A DNA stretch of 64,000 bases. Origin: Methanocatella intestini. Its GTDB lineage: Archaea > Methanobacteriota > Methanobacteria > Methanobacteriales > Methanobacteriaceae. The notes under the pieces are model-generated. The model had not been told where the DNA came from and did no database searches. It worked only from the letters and a program-made list of their open reading frames with translations. The stretch is taken from the NCBI RefSeq assembly GCF_002252585.1, contig NZ_NQLD01000003.1; one strand, 5' to 3'. The position numbers and the translations under genes are program-made. Shown here in pieces: positions 15,281 through 24,156 of this stretch (the stretch's first letter is position 1; every line of letters starts with the position of its first letter).

Positions 15281-16357
15281 GTGTTGAATTTTGCTTTAGG
15301 TCCGGTTATGAGTAGTGATTTAGTTTTAAAAGTTGGAAGTGAACAAACTCCTTATTTTAGAACTCCTGAATTTTCTAAAATCACTCTTGAGAATGAAAAA
15401 TTGATGAAAGAAATGCTTTTTGCAGATGAAGATTCCAAAGTCATATTTTTAACGGGATCTGGAACTTCTGGTATGGAAGCTACTGTGATGAATGTTTTTA
15501 CAGAAAATGATAAAGTATTAGTAGTCAATGGTGGAGGATTTGGTCAAAGATTTGTGGATTTATGTAAACTCCATAATATTGACTGTGATGATATTAAAAT
15601 AGATTTTGGATCATGTCTTACTTCCCAAATGTTGGAAAAGTATGATAATAAAGGTTATACTGCATTTATGGTTAATATTTGTGAAACAAGTTCCGGAGTT
15701 CATTATGATATTGATTTAATAAGTGATTTCTGTAAAAGAAATAATCTATTTTTAGTTGTCGATGCAGTTAGTTCTTTTTTAGCTGATTATATTAATATGA
15801 GCGAGCACGGAGTGGATGTCGTAATAACAGGTTCTCAAAAAGCATTGGCATGCCCTCCAGGAATTGCTATTATAACTTTATCTGGACGTGCTGTAGATAG
15901 GGTGAACAATAATTCATGCAAATCAATGTATTTTGATTTAAAAGATATGTTGTTAAATGCTAAGAGAGGTCAAACACCATATACTCCAGCTATTACTATT
16001 TTGTTACAGATTAATGCGAGATTGAATCAAATTAAAAATGATGGTGGAGTTAAAGTTGAAATTGAGCGAACTACAAATTTAGCTAATGATTTTAGAAATA
16101 AAATTAAAGAATTTCCATTTGAAGTTAGATGTAAATGCTTATCTAATGCAGTTACTACTGTTCACTCTAAAGAAATTCTTGATGTAAATCTTGTTGAAAT
16201 ATTAAAAAATGAATATGATATATGGGTTAGTACAGCAAGAGATGATTTATCAAAAGACATGATTTTTAGAGTTGGACATATGGGTGATTTATCTACTGAA
16301 GATAATGATACTTTGATTGATGCACTTAGAGATATTCAAAAAAGAGGATTATTCTAA
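15281..16357 (+). CDS. Class V aminotransferase (PhnW/alanine-glyoxylate-like)
   Basis: 358 residues, PLP-dependent fold type I. It opens FALGPVMSSDLVL and has FRTPEFSKI, as in 2-aminoethylphosphonate-pyruvate and alanine-glyoxylate transaminases. The PLP lysine is Lys187 in TGSQKALACPPG, and Asp161 in LVVDAVSSF pairs with the pyridine nitrogen. FLTGSGTSGMEATV near 56-69 binds the PLP phosphate. Its stop codon and the next start overlap by one base (16357). With LicD upstream and a cytidylyltransferase downstream, it may supply an amino group for a CDP-activated amino-alcohol or aminophosphonate. No phosphonate mutase is seen nearby, so a phosphonate is only one option. Confidence 0.75.
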   Translation: MLNFALGPVMSSDLVLKVGSEQTPYFRTPEFSKITLENEKLMKEMLFADEDSKVIFLTGSGTSGMEATVMNVFTENDKVLVVNGGGFGQRFVDLCKLHNIDCDDIKIDFGSCLTSQMLEKYDNKGYTAFMVNICETSSGVHYDIDLISDFCKRNNLFLVVDAVSSFLADYINMSEHGVDVVITGSQKALACPPGIAIITLSGRAVDRVNNNSCKSMYFDLKDMLLNAKRGQTPYTPAITILLQINARLNQIKNDGGVKVEIERTTNLANDFRNKIKEFPFEVRCKCLSNAVTTVHSKEILDVNLVEILKNEYDIWVSTARDDLSKDMIFRVGHMGDLSTEDNDTLIDALRDIQKRGLF

Positions 16358-17673
16358 TGATTAAAGTTATAACCTATGGTACATATGATTTATTTCATTA
16401 TGGTCATCAGAGATTACTGGAAAGGGCAAAAGCACTTGGAGACTATTTAATTGTAGGGGTTACTGCTGATGACTTTGATAAAAACAGGGGAAAAATCAAT
16501 GTACAGCAGTCATTAATGGAAAGAATAGAATCAGTAAGGGCAACAGGACTGGCTGATGAAATTATTATAGAAGAATATGAAGGTCAAAAAATAGATGACA
16601 TCAAAAGATATGATATTGATATTTTCACTGTAGGATCTGATTGGGTTGGTGAATTTGATTATCTTAATGAATATTGTGATGTTGTTTATTTGGAGAGAAC
16701 TGAAGGAGTTTCAAGTACAGATATAAGATCAAAAGATAGACAGGTTACATTAGGTTTAGTTGGTGAAGGATTAATCTTAAACAAGTTTTACAATGAAAGC
16801 CAGTATGTCAATGGATTAGCTGTTGGGGGAATATGTTCTGGTGATGAAAATCAACTTAAAGACTTTGATGATGATTTAATTTTAACTCGGGATTTTGATG
16901 AATTGATAGACAATGTTGAAGCAATATTTATTGTATCTCATCCATCAAAACATTACAAACAAGCAAAAAAGGCACTTGAAAAAGGTGTCCATGTTTTATG
17001 TGAATCACCAATCGCTCTTAAAGAAGAAGAACTTTGTGAATTATTCAAACTGGCTAAAAAGAATAATTTGATTTTAATGGATTCAATTAAAACAGCATAT
17101 TCAACTGCATATAACAGATTGTTGTTACTTGCTAAAAAAGGAAAAATTGGGCAGGTATTATCAGTTGATGCAACCTGTACAAGTTTATCAGATGGATCTA
17201 ATGATGACTGGAACAGTATAACTGCATGGGGTCCAACAGCTTTATTGCCGGTTTTCCAATTGCTTGGAACTGACTATAAAAATAAAAACATTAATTCTCT
17301 TTTGTTAGACAGTTCAGAGAATTTTGATTTGTTTACAAAAATAGATTTCACATATCAAAATGCAGTAGCTTCTATAAAAGTTGGAAAAGGAGTTAAATCT
17401 GAAGGGGAATTAATAATATCTGGAACAAAAGGATATATTTATGTTCCTGCTCCATGGTGGAAAACAGACTATTTTGAAGTACGTTTTGAAAATCAAAATG
17501 AAAATAAGAAATATTTCTACCAGTTAGATGGTGAAGGTATAAGATATGAACTTGTAGCATTTATAAAATCAATTGAATTAAATAAAACAGGTTCATATAT
17601 TGATATTAATATTTCTAAGGAAATATCTTCAGTAATGGAAGCTTTTGATAATAATAAATTTAATAATTTATGA
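16357..17673 (+). CDS. TagD-like cytidylyltransferase fused to Gfo/Idh/MocA domain
   Basis: 438 residues, two domains. Residues 1-128 match glycerol-3-phosphate cytidylyltransferases: ITYGTYDLFHYGHQRLLERA with HYGH at 14-17, and RTEGVSSTDIR near 114-124. Residues 130-438 look like a Gfo/Idh/MocA oxidoreductase, with a GLVGEG nucleotide-binding turn near 133, AIFIVSHPSKHY, and HVLCESPIALK near 212-222. The usual catalytic EKP is ESP here, so the lysine is missing and a normal dehydrogenase activity is doubtful. The fusion suggests an enzyme that forms a CDP-alcohol and acts on or senses a related oxidised form. The start overlaps the aminotransferase stop by one base. Confidence 0.8.
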   Translation: MIKVITYGTYDLFHYGHQRLLERAKALGDYLIVGVTADDFDKNRGKINVQQSLMERIESVRATGLADEIIIEEYEGQKIDDIKRYDIDIFTVGSDWVGEFDYLNEYCDVVYLERTEGVSSTDIRSKDRQVTLGLVGEGLILNKFYNESQYVNGLAVGGICSGDENQLKDFDDDLILTRDFDELIDNVEAIFIVSHPSKHYKQAKKALEKGVHVLCESPIALKEEELCELFKLAKKNNLILMDSIKTAYSTAYNRLLLLAKKGKIGQVLSVDATCTSLSDGSNDDWNSITAWGPTALLPVFQLLGTDYKNKNINSLLLDSSENFDLFTKIDFTYQNAVASIKVGKGVKSEGELIISGTKGYIYVPAPWWKTDYFEVRFENQNENKKYFYQLDGEGIRYELVAFIKSIELNKTGSYIDINISKEISSVMEAFDNNKFNNL

Positions 17674-17678
17674 TGGGA

Positions 17679-18542
17679 TTATTTGTAAGGTCCAAAATCG
17701 ACAGTATTATAAATATGATTGTATCTATCCTCTTTTGGAGGTATTTCCATATAATTATCTCCGTATATTATTTTTAGGTATTTATCATAATCATTTGGGA
17801 TGTTAACTTCAACATCTTCAAATTTGACTTTTTTTGGAGGGTGGAATATATTTTTTGGAATTGAAACTAATTCATAGGTTGTACTTAAGTTACAAACATT
17901 TTCGCAATTTTCATTCCTGTATTTTTCTATAAAATTATTGTTGATTTTTATAATTTTTGTAAAATTTATTCTAAGAATTTTGAAAATAATTTTTAATATT
18001 TTCCCCAGTCTTTCTTTGTTTTTGGAGATGTATGCTTCACTATTTGTTATTTCATAACTCCAAATTAATTTCCTTATTAATGTTTGTTTTATTGAAAATA
18101 TTTTTTTTCTTAATCCGTCATTGGGAATGTTATCCAATACAAAAATATCTAAGCATATTCCTAATGTGAAATCAGTATTCATGTCGTAATATGCTTCTGT
18201 TTTTGTTCCTTTTAAATTCCATTGGGAATGGAGCCTACAATAACATTTTTTATTTTTTGAACTTAATAATTCATATTTATCTTGAGGTAATTTTTCTAAT
18301 ATTTCTATTAATCGTTCGTATTCATCTCGGAATAGTATAATATCTATATCATCATCCCATGGAATGAATCCTTGATGTCTTACAGCACCGAGTGCACTGC
18401 CTCCATCAAGAAAATATTCTATCTGATTTTCATCACAAACTTTGATGAAATCTTTTAACATCATCAAATAAACATCTTGTAAATGTTTTAAAGTTTTAGG
18501 ATCATATTCATTGAATTTCTCAGGTAGTTTTATTATAGTCAT
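17679..18542 (-). CDS. LicD family phosphotransferase 2
   Basis: 287 residues with AAGGTGT before the ATG. The signature DGGSALGAVRHQGFIPWDDD at 46-65 is intact, followed by IDIILFRDEYERL. The C terminus has KVKFEDVEVNIPNDYDKYL and IYGDNYMEIPP, the typical LicD end. It is 14 bases downstream of the gpsA-like gene on the same strand, so a glycerol-3-phosphate-derived donor fits. It is closely related to LicD 3 (57500-58333) and less so to LicD 1. Convergent with the TagD-fusion gene. Confidence 0.85.
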   Translation of the reverse strand: MTIIKLPEKFNEYDPKTLKHLQDVYLMMLKDFIKVCDENQIEYFLDGGSALGAVRHQGFIPWDDDIDIILFRDEYERLIEILEKLPQDKYELLSSKNKKCYCRLHSQWNLKGTKTEAYYDMNTDFTLGICLDIFVLDNIPNDGLRKKIFSIKQTLIRKLIWSYEITNSEAYISKNKERLGKILKIIFKILRINFTKIIKINNNFIEKYRNENCENVCNLSTTYELVSIPKNIFHPPKKVKFEDVEVNIPNDYDKYLKIIYGDNYMEIPPKEDRYNHIYNTVDFGPYK

Positions 18543-18556
18543 TTTACACCTTTTAA

Positions 18557-19519
18557 TTACAATTCATTCCAAATCTTATTAAATTCGATTTTAGGGTTTT
18601 TATTTTCAATTACTGTATGGTAAACAAAGTCAACAGTTGGACTGTGAATATTATGTTCATCACATATTTTTTTAAACACTTTAGATGTGTTTTTACCTTC
18701 AAAAAGCACTCCTGTTGCCTGTTCATCAATTACTATATTTTGTCCAGCTAGAACTCCTAATGTATGATTTCTACTAACTGGGAATAATGATGCAGTAATA
18801 ATATCTCCAAATCCACAGTATTGATCCACAGTATCTCTTTTTCCACCTAATTTTTCAATAATGTCTTTAGCTTCAAGGAAACTTTTAGTGAAAAATGCTA
18901 ATTTTGCATTGTAATTAATGTCCATTCCTTCTAAAATCCCCTGTGAAATAGCTATTATGTTTTTAATAATTCCACAAAATTCAGTACCTATAATATCATC
19001 ATTATAATCTACTTTCATATTGCTTCCATCAAAAACAGATTTAACTAACTCAAAATCGCCTTTTCCTGCAATGGAAGTAGCTGCTGGAAAATTATTCATA
19101 ATTTCCTTTGCAATATTAGGGCCGGACAGTACATAAGTTGCATTATCAACATATTCATTGATAATCTGGCTCATTGTTTTATGGCTGGATAATTCAATAC
19201 CTTTTATGGTTGTTATAATTGCACAGTCTGGAGATATTATTTTAGCTAATTTTTCCATCATTTCACGAATGACTGATGATGGAATAGCTAGTATAATAAC
19301 ATCACAATTATGTAATTTTTCTAAATCATCAATTCCGGTTATATTTTCATTTAATTGAAAATTAGGATAATATTTGCTATTTGTATGTTCCTTATTGATT
19401 TCATTTATTAATTCTAGGTTCCTGCCCCATAATAAAATGTTATCATTGTTTTTTGAAATGGATTGTGCTAAAGCAGTTCCAAGTGCACCAGCACTAATAA
19501 TCCCAACTTTAGGTTTCAT
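18557..19519 (-). CDS. gpsA: NAD(P)-dependent glycerol-3-phosphate dehydrogenase-like (GpsA type) 1
   Basis: 320 residues. The Rossmann start reads VGIISAGALGTALAQ, with Ser in place of the first Gly of the usual GxGxxG. ILAIPSSVIREMM, TTIKGIEL, YVLSGPNIAKEI and GTEFCGIIKNIIAI follow in GpsA order, with the catalytic Lys in the last. CGFGDIITAS and VLFEGKNTS mark the C-terminal domain. GpsA makes sn-glycerol 3-phosphate from dihydroxyacetone phosphate. Archaeal lipids use sn-glycerol 1-phosphate, so this bacterial-type enzyme more likely feeds surface decoration through the TagD-like and LicD enzymes nearby. It is first in an operon with LicD 2. Confidence 0.8.
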   Translation of the reverse strand: MKPKVGIISAGALGTALAQSISKNNDNILLWGRNLELINEINKEHTNSKYYPNFQLNENITGIDDLEKLHNCDVIILAIPSSVIREMMEKLAKIISPDCAIITTIKGIELSSHKTMSQIINEYVDNATYVLSGPNIAKEIMNNFPAATSIAGKGDFELVKSVFDGSNMKVDYNDDIIGTEFCGIIKNIIAISQGILEGMDINYNAKLAFFTKSFLEAKDIIEKLGGKRDTVDQYCGFGDIITASLFPVSRNHTLGVLAGQNIVIDEQATGVLFEGKNTSKVFKKICDEHNIHSPTVDFVYHTVIENKNPKIEFNKIWNEL

Positions 19520-19718
19520 ATACTTTCATTTGATTTTTTTTAGTATAATATCTTTTTGTAAAAGTCGGGAAATATTGTTCAATAATATTATTGTTCATTT
19601 TTTTTAAAACAAAACAGGATTTTTCAGACTTTTTCAATTTTTAGTTGATAAAGTATAGAAATCTTCAAATAAATAAAAAACTAATTATCCATTAGCTAAT
19701 CCATAAAATAAGAATAAG

Positions 19719-19804
19719 TGGACGGGGCTACACAACCTATCATTTTTACAAAACCCCGTCCAACATAGAAAAGGTGGAGAAATTTCCTACACAATTATCC
19801 ACCT
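19719..19804. ncRNA. Candidate structured RNA: two adjacent hairpins
   Basis: Hairpin 1: TGGACGGGG (19719-19727) pairs with CCCCGTCCA (19754-19762). Hairpin 2: AGGTGGA (19772-19778) pairs with TCCACCT (19798-19804). Both loops carry the same octamer CTACACAA (19728-19735 and 19787-19794). The G+C-rich stems stand out in a 680-bp gene-less stretch (19520-20201) that is otherwise very AT-rich. It could be a small RNA (an H/ACA-like RNA is one idea, since AACA follows hairpin 1) or a leader. The strand is unknown. Confidence 0.4.
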
Positions 19805-20201
19805 AATCAATACAAAGCTTTTATAAAATATTTTTTTTGAAGCAGTTCAGAATTTAACTTCAATTGTATATATTTTACTATTACTTAATATATTTTACCT
19901 TTTTATTTTCATAAAATCCTTTAATATGCAATACATTATAAAAAATCAGTAAATTATTCCATGTGATTTTACATAATTTAATATGATTGAAATAAATTAG
20001 ATGTAATTAAAAAGCATTGTCTGTTGTTAGTATGTGTTGTCTTGGTTTGTTACTTAAATTATAGTATTTTCATCACTTATTTTATTCTTATTTTAATATT
20101 TTATCTTTAAATCAATTTTTCGGTTAGTTATTAGAAAGAATTATATAATGATTTGGTTTAAATTATTAAATAAGTGTTACTTAAGTTGTGAGGCAGATAA
20201 T

Positions 20202-21617
20202 ATGGGGAATATAAAAAATTTAAAAATAGAAAATTTCGGATCTATAAAACAGGCAAATATTGATATATCTCCATTAACTATTTTTATTGGCCCTAATAGT
20301 TCTGGTAAATCATTCATTGCTCATATTATCCAATGTTTCAACAGTCGTTTTGATAATTATGGGGATATGTTTAATGAGGCTTTAAATTCAACGAAATATT
20401 TTGATAAAAGAGCTGAGGAATTATTTTCTAAATTTTCTAATCAAATAAGCAAATATATTAAGGATAATCCTTCTTTATCTTCAGATCCTCTCAAAATTCC
20501 TGTTTCAGAATTAAAATATTTAATTGAAAATGGGATTTTAAAATATTTTTCAGAATTATTCGGGGATAAAATTAAAAAGCAATTTGATGTTAAAAACTTA
20601 GATGAGTTAATTCAATTTAAAAAAAATTACTTTAAAATTGAAATAAATGATACTATTTTAGTTAAAGAAGCTAATAAAAACTTTAAAATGGAAAGTTCAC
20701 TTATGGAAGTTCCATCTTCTGAAGAACCGATGATTAATGATGAAATTGTTTTAAAATTTGATAAAAATGATGAAAATATATTAATTAATATGAATTCCTT
20801 TTTAATTAATAAATGCTTTGATGATGAAGATGAAATGATTTATTATATGATTTATGCTCTTTTTGGAGTGTCAATATTTGAAGATACACTTTTGAAAAAT
20901 TCTTATTATATTCCAGCTGAACGATCAATTTTTACTAAAGATAAAACAATAATTTCTAAAAGGATTCAAAATAAGATTGCTTTTTCAAAAAATCAGGAAG
21001 ATTTTGCACTATCTTTATTTAATTTAAACGGGGATGAAAAAGGCCAATTTTATGATTTGGCGTGTAGTTTTGAAAAAGAACTTTCTGGAGGTCATATTGT
21101 TTTAGAAAAAGATGGATTATTTAATAATGTAAAATATTTAGATTTTAATGAAAACATTAAAGTATCTCCGAAATTATTGTCTACTTCTTTAAATGAAATG
21201 GCTGCAATTATACTTTATTTGAAATATATATTAAAAGAAGATGATTTATTGATTATTGAAGAACCTGAAGCTCATTTGCATCCAAAAAATCAACGTATTT
21301 TAGTTAAGTATTTGGCTGAGGCTATTAATAAGGGGTTAAATGTATTGATTACAACTCATAGTGATTATGTTATCCATCAATTTAATAATCTTATCCGTTT
21401 GGGAAATTTAACATCTGATGAAATATTTAAATTAAATTATGATGAAAATAATGTTTTGAATTTTAAGGATGTTAGTATATATCACTTTAAAGAACAGTCA
21501 AAATATTCATTTGTTCCAGAAAAAATTGAAGTTAATAATACGGGTTTTACAGAAGATAATTTCTCAAAAATCACAGAAGAATTATATGAAGAGTCTATAG
21601 ATATAATTAATTTTTAA
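20202..21617 (+). CDS. AAA/ABC-type ATPase (OLD/RecF-like)
   Basis: 471 residues from the ATG at 20202, which begins MGNIKNLKIENFGSIKQANI; the upstream ATG at 20148 adds an atypical leader. Walker A is GPNSSGKS at 30-37. A signature-like LLSTSLNEMAAIILYLKYI precedes Walker B (LLIIEEPEAHLHPKNQ) and an H-loop (TTHSDYVIHQF). The middle region is long and helical. It belongs to the RecF/OLD-like ATPases but is not a close paralogue of the ATPases at 6751 and 60287. A small partner gene follows after 12 bases. A defence role is plausible by analogy with ATPase-effector pairs. Confidence 0.75.
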   Translation: MGNIKNLKIENFGSIKQANIDISPLTIFIGPNSSGKSFIAHIIQCFNSRFDNYGDMFNEALNSTKYFDKRAEELFSKFSNQISKYIKDNPSLSSDPLKIPVSELKYLIENGILKYFSELFGDKIKKQFDVKNLDELIQFKKNYFKIEINDTILVKEANKNFKMESSLMEVPSSEEPMINDEIVLKFDKNDENILINMNSFLINKCFDDEDEMIYYMIYALFGVSIFEDTLLKNSYYIPAERSIFTKDKTIISKRIQNKIAFSKNQEDFALSLFNLNGDEKGQFYDLACSFEKELSGGHIVLEKDGLFNNVKYLDFNENIKVSPKLLSTSLNEMAAIILYLKYILKEDDLLIIEEPEAHLHPKNQRILVKYLAEAINKGLNVLITTHSDYVIHQFNNLIRLGNLTSDEIFKLNYDENNVLNFKDVSIYHFKEQSKYSFVPEKIEVNNTGFTEDNFSKITEELYEESIDIINF

Positions 21618-21629
21618 AAAGGTGATTTT

Positions 21630-21977
21630 TTGGGATTTAAACAACATTTTGATTGTATTATTATTAAACTAAAAACTAATTTGGATAATAAGTATGATAT
21701 AATTTTATGTGAATTGACTTCTGGTTCAAGGGATTTAAAAAAAGTCAGACAAAAATTTGAAGATAGTGGAAGTTTAGTTGTAAATGTCATGAAAAATATG
21801 GGGGAAGAAATAAATAATATTTCTTGTTTGCTTTTAGGTAAAATAAAAGATAATGGTCAAAGAATAACTTATAAAAATTTGTTGAATCCGGTTTTTATCA
21901 AAGGATTTAAAAGGAATGATATTTTTATTAGGAAAGAAAGTTGTGAATATAGTATAAATAATTTTAAATTTAATTAA
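21630..21977 (+). CDS. Small partner protein of the ATPase
   Basis: 115 residues, starting at a TTG with AAAGGTGAT just upstream. The segment YDIILCELTSGSRDLKKVRQ has an acidic-strand-E pattern that faintly recalls PD-(D/E)XK or Toprim folds but lacks a clear ExK. The middle has VVNVMKNMGEEINNISCLLL, and the end is basic. It follows the ATPase by 12 bases and must be cotranslated. I do not recognise the family. It may be the sensor or effector of a two-gene system. Confidence 0.6.
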   Translation: MGFKQHFDCIIIKLKTNLDNKYDIILCELTSGSRDLKKVRQKFEDSGSLVVNVMKNMGEEINNISCLLLGKIKDNGQRITYKNLLNPVFIKGFKRNDIFIRKESCEYSINNFKFN

Positions 21978-22027
21978 TATTTTTTCAATGTATAAACTAC
22001 ATAAACATAAAAATCAAATATTACAAT

Positions 22028-22696
22028 ATGGAAATTAACAGATATTTTTCAATAGCTAAAAGAGAAGTTAAAAGTTCCATTGTGGATAATAAGCGTCTGA
22101 TTTGTTTGATGTTTTCATTATATGTTATTTCAGCTGTTCTTGCCTGGATTTTTCATGCTCAGTTACTTGATATTTTAAATCCTTTTTTAGGTGAAATTAA
22201 AGCAGAGATGTCAAGGGAGTTTACAATGGATCCTGCTTTGGAACTGTTTATTAACAATGAAACCGCCGGTCTTACAACATATTTTTCATCTGTTTTCTTT
22301 GGAATAATGTCATTTGTCAGTGTTATTGTTAATGGAATAGCTATAGGTATTGTTGGCGGAAAAGTAGTAAGTATGGATCCTTTTCGCATGAGTCTGATGT
22401 TTATTGCTTTAATTGTTCCTCATGGAATCTTTGAAATTCCTGCTTTGATTTTTGAATCAGCAGCAGGTGTTTTGCTGTTTCTGTTTATATGGAGATTTTT
22501 AAAAACAATTGACACTACAAGAAATGAGGTTCCGGGTTTTAAATTAAGGGCTAAAAATTCCTGGAAGTTAAACAGGATTTATTTAAAACAGTCTGTTGTT
22601 CTTATGGTGTTTTCCTGTTTTCTGCTGATTATTGCAGCACTTATTGAAGGCCATGTTACTGAACATATTGGTATTTGGGTTGATTCATTTTTCTGA
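22028..22696 (+). CDS. SpoIIM (stage II sporulation protein M/DUF95) family membrane protein
   Basis: 222 residues with about five membrane segments (LMFSLYVISAVLAWIF, the SVFFGIMSFVSVIVNGIAIG stretch, MFIALIVPHGIFEIPALIFE, VLLFLFIWRFL, VVLMVFSCFLLIIAALIE). The motif IVPHGIFEIPA is diagnostic of the SpoIIM/DUF95 family. In archaea these proteins have nothing to do with sporulation; membrane remodelling or transport-related roles are suspected. It stands alone with no close operon partners. Confidence 0.8.
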   Translation: MEINRYFSIAKREVKSSIVDNKRLICLMFSLYVISAVLAWIFHAQLLDILNPFLGEIKAEMSREFTMDPALELFINNETAGLTTYFSSVFFGIMSFVSVIVNGIAIGIVGGKVVSMDPFRMSLMFIALIVPHGIFEIPALIFESAAGVLLFLFIWRFLKTIDTTRNEVPGFKLRAKNSWKLNRIYLKQSVVLMVFSCFLLIIAALIEGHVTEHIGIWVDSFF

Positions 22697-22818
22697 TTAA
22701 CCCTATTTTTTAAATTAGCTAAAAAATCTTTTATATCGCTTTACACTTTTTTTGAAATGATTTTATTAAGTAAATTGCTTATTTTAAATCATCATAAGTT
22801 TCACAGTTTAATTTGTAT

Positions 22819-22859
22819 TGGTGAAAAGTATAAAATAAATCTGGTGAAAAGTATAAAAA
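22819..22859 (+). promoter_or_regulatory. Two 17-bp direct repeats before the DUF4143 ATPase gene
   Basis: TGGTGAAAAGTATAAAA occurs at 22819-22835 and again at 22842-22858, a 23-bp spacing (about two helical turns), 11 bases before the ATG at 22870. This looks like a paired operator or a duplicated promoter element. Confidence 0.5.
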
Positions 22860-22869
22860 AGGGATTGTC

Positions 22870-24156
22870 ATGAAAAAATATCTGCCGAGATATACAGACC
22901 GGGAATTAAAAGAATCGTTAGAATACATGGGTGCAGTATTAATAACTGGTCCGAAGTGGTGTGGAAAGACTACAACAGCTAAACAGCAATGTAAGGACTT
23001 AAAAGAGTTACAGCATCCTGTTTATGGAAAATCTTATTTAAAACTTGCAGACACAAATCCCATAGAATTATTAAAAGGTGAAAAACCGATGCTAATTGAT
23101 GAATGGCAAATGGCACCGGAACTGTGGGATGCAGTAAGATATTTGGTAGATGAATCAGATGAAGACGGACTGTATATTCTAACAGATTCAGCAATAGTTG
23201 ATGAAAGTAAAATTATGCATTCAGGAGCAGGCAGAATAAAAAGAATTGTAATGCGGCCAATGAGTTTATATGAAAGCGGCGAATCTACGGGAGCAATATC
23301 ACTGATGGATTTATTTAATGATGAAGATTTAAACATCGACGGCATAACTTCAGTTTTATCAATATCTGATTTGATATTTGCTGCCTGCAGAGGTGGCTGG
23401 CCGGAGTCACTAAACAAAAAAACAAAAAAACAGCAATTGGCTATTGTAGCAAATTACATTGATATAATATGCAATAGTGATGTTTCAAAGGTGGATGGAG
23501 TTAAACGCAGTTCTCAAAGGGTAAAAGCTATTTTAAAATCTTATTCCAGAAATATTTCAACACTGGCAACTAAAAAAACACTTATGAAAGATATAAAAAC
23601 AGAGTATGGGGATATATCAGCACCTACATATAATTCGTATATTGATGCTCTTGAAAGATTATATGTTATTCAAAACATTCCTGCATGGTCACCAGATATC
23701 AGATCGGCAAATACTATCAGAAAATCTTCTAAAAAGGAATTCATAGATCCGTCAATAGCTGTAGCAAGTCTTAACTTAACTCCTGAAAAATTATTAAAGG
23801 ACTTTGAAACCTTTGGATTCATATTTGAAAACTTGTGCATACGTGATTTATTGGTTTATTCAAGTTCAGTTAATGGAGAAGTATTGTATTACAATGATGA
23901 CAGCGGTCTTGAAGCGGATTGTGTAGTATATTTAAGTGATGGGAGATATGCATTAATAGAATTTAAATTAGGCAACAGGGAAATTGATAAGGGAGCAGAA
24001 AATTTACTCAAATTAAGAAAATTAATTAAAAATAGTGTTAAGAACAAAAAAATTGATTTGGAAGAAGCAAGTTTTTTAGCTGTTATAACTGGTGGTGAAA
24101 TGGCATACACTAGAGCTGACGGTGTAAAAGTTATACCGATTGGATGTTTGCGATAA
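22870..24156 (+). CDS. DUF4143-type ATPase, complete
   Basis: 428 residues. Walker A is TGPKWCGKTT near 26-35, and Walker B/arginine-finger region is PMLIDEWQMAPELWDAVR near 73-90, as in the AAA_14/DUF4143 family. GGWPESLNKK follows at about 178. The C-terminal DUF4143 domain ends with a nuclease-like motif LEADCVVYLSDG...ALIEFKLG (Asp, Glu, Lys). The gene is a full-length paralogue of the partial gene at 1-752 (about half of the residues identical by eye). Such genes are multi-copy in gut methanogens, and many sit near glycan or adhesin genes. Two 17-bp direct repeats upstream may bind a regulator. Function unknown. Confidence 0.85.
   Translation: MKKYLPRYTDRELKESLEYMGAVLITGPKWCGKTTTAKQQCKDLKELQHPVYGKSYLKLADTNPIELLKGEKPMLIDEWQMAPELWDAVRYLVDESDEDGLYILTDSAIVDESKIMHSGAGRIKRIVMRPMSLYESGESTGAISLMDLFNDEDLNIDGITSVLSISDLIFAACRGGWPESLNKKTKKQQLAIVANYIDIICNSDVSKVDGVKRSSQRVKAILKSYSRNISTLATKKTLMKDIKTEYGDISAPTYNSYIDALERLYVIQNIPAWSPDIRSANTIRKSSKKEFIDPSIAVASLNLTPEKLLKDFETFGFIFENLCIRDLLVYSSSVNGEVLYYNDDSGLEADCVVYLSDGRYALIEFKLGNREIDKGAENLLKLRKLIKNSVKNKKIDLEEASFLAVITGGEMAYTRADGVKVIPIGCLR

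Noticed and set aside
22028..22696. A sporulation function for the SpoIIM-like protein
   Set aside because: The family is widespread in non-sporulating archaea; only the fold name carries over.
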